Positions 15,794 through 16,171 of a stretch of DNA of 16,171 nucleotides are shown here, piece after piece. Source of the stretch: Spirogloea muscicola (Eukaryota; Streptophyta; Zygnematophyceae; Spirogloeales; Spirogloeaceae); the NCBI GenBank assembly GCA_009602725.1, contig WELB01000469.1, positions 1 through 16,171 on the forward strand. Direction: 5' to 3'. The notes beneath the pieces are model-generated. The model ran no database searches and had not been told where the DNA came from. It saw nothing but the letters and a program-made list of their open reading frames with translations. How positions within the stretch are numbered: the first letter of the stretch is position 1; the number at the start of each line of letters is the position of its first letter. The translations under genes were made by a program, and so were the position numbers.

Positions 15794-15811
15794 CCTTGCT
15801 TTTGGCAGCTT
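15794..15811 (+). repeat. 18-bp repeat shared with 2990-3007 and 3064-3081
   Basis: CCTTGCTTTTGGCAGCTT differs at one or two positions from the units at 2990 and 3064. It directly abuts the primase 5' fragment (15812-15853), so it marks the point where that gene was cut. Confidence 0.6.
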
Positions 15812-15853
15812 CAGGTCCTGCAAAAACTCAAGGTCAGCTTTGTTGTTAGCCAT
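15812..15853 (-). pseudogene. First 14 codons of a primase-helicase (copy 5)
   Basis: From the ATG at 15853 (minus strand) the DNA encodes MANNKADLEFLQDL and is nearly identical to the start of the 2391 copy (three or four differences in 42 bp). The 8 bp before the ATG (GCATAAAT context) are also shared. Homology ends abruptly at 15812, where the 18-bp repeat begins. Only the start codon region and the upstream hairpin of the element survive. Confidence 0.8.
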
Positions 15854-15897
15854 TTATGCACAGAATACCCGCTGTTATTATCTCATCTCATGCTCAA

Positions 15898-15924
15898 TTT
15901 GAGAGAGTTGGCAACTCTCTCAAA
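15898..15924. repeat. Perfect 13-bp hairpin before copy 5
   Basis: TTTGAGAGAGTTG and its exact complement CAACTCTCTCAAA are separated by one base. The hairpin lies 44 bp upstream of the ATG at 15853, matching the hairpin 40 bp upstream of the 2391 copy. Its arm also contains a GAGT core. Confidence 0.85.
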
Positions 15925-15981
15925 TCATAGGCATGCACAAGATAGAGACATATGATTAAGTTAAGGTGGTACCTAACAGAG

Positions 15982-16124
15982 AGTTATATCGATAAAGATG
16001 CTGTGCACAGGTGACCAGCTCTATATATTGTTTACAACTGTGCACAGGTGACCAGCTCTATATATTATTTACAACTGTGCACAGGCTGCGAGACAGTTAT
16101 ATCGATAAAGATGCTGTGCACAGG
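15982..16124. repeat. Tandem 37-39-bp repeats with the palindrome CTGTGCACAG
   Basis: The 10-bp perfect palindrome CTGTGCACAG occurs at 16001, 16038, 16075 and 16114. The first two are the heads of 37-bp units (16001-16037 and 16038-16074) differing at one base. A flanking AGTTATATCGATAAAGATG segment occurs at 15982-16000 and again at 16095-16113. Regular spacing of a palindrome resembles protein-binding iterons. The array lies upstream of the copy 5 primase start, where the element's terminus is expected. Confidence 0.85.
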
Positions 16125-16171
16125 CTGTTGTCGGCATTGCCTATACCGGTGCCAACATAATCGCCATGTAT

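Noticed and set aside
1-16171. tRNA, rRNA or CRISPR array
   Set aside because: No cloverleaf-like or conserved rRNA segments were recognised by eye. The repeats present lack the repeat-spacer regularity of CRISPR with unique spacers, and no cas-like gene is present.

Overview
The window looks like nuclear DNA of an unidentified microbial eukaryote, or DNA of a large eukaryotic virus. The evidence is intronless genes at about 40% G+C (by eye), TATA-box-like motifs 30-65 bp upstream of some start codons, a basic nuclear-localisation-like motif in one protein, a secreted Cys-rich glycoprotein, and no bacterial operon or ribosome-binding-site signals in the A+T-rich parts. It is a draft assembly: a single N at 371 sits between two identical 222-bp blocks. 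One segment of about 670 bp (3102-3768) is much richer in G+C and looks bacterial, either transferred or chimeric.

The recurrent gene is a fusion of an archaeo-eukaryotic primase (AEP) with a D5-like superfamily 3 (SF3) helicase. Five copies or parts are recognisable besides one C-terminal fragment. Two are near-complete: 4907-7245 (+, frameshifted near the 3' end) and 10931-13153 (-, intact, 740 aa). The rest are remnants: 138-607 (+), 2391-2818 (+), 15812-15853 (-, first codons only), and the C-terminal fragment at 1552-1850 (-). Each of the two long copies is the only gene of a 2.6-2.9 kb unit bounded by terminal inverted repeats (TIRs). Those at 4635-4867/7263-7503 are about 95% identical. 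Those at 10742-10942/13161-13340 are diverged but keep perfect blocks of 25 and 19 bp. The TIRs are packed with short iterated motifs built on a common GAGT core, and the flavour of the motif differs from copy to copy.

Two families of PD-(D/E)XK nuclease-like genes accompany them. Family A is intact at 682-1434 and 13481-14236, with an 86-bp fragment at 7601-7686. All three lie just beside a primase-helicase copy. Family B is intact at 7955-8830 and decayed at 14271-14642, each next to a family A sequence. A four-Cys zinc-ribbon-like gene (14743-15564) and a secreted Cys-rich gene (9466-10356) complete the set.

Layout: 1-1434 primase remnant then nuclease A; 1552-3104 primase remnants, GAGTAAT iterons and repeats; 3102-3768 G+C-rich bacterial-like insert; 3938-4634 no gene seen; 4635-7503 element 1; 7601-8830 nuclease A fragment and nuclease B; 8831-10356 remnants and the secreted gene; 10742-13340 element 2; 13437-15564 nuclease A, nuclease B remnant and zinc-ribbon gene; 15664-16171 primase 5' remnant, hairpin and palindromic repeats.

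My working interpretation (inference) is a family of eukaryotic replicon-like transposons. Each would encode its own replication initiator (primase-helicase) that recognises element-specific GAGT-core iterons in the TIRs, possibly with companion PD-(D/E)XK nucleases supplying strand cleavage.
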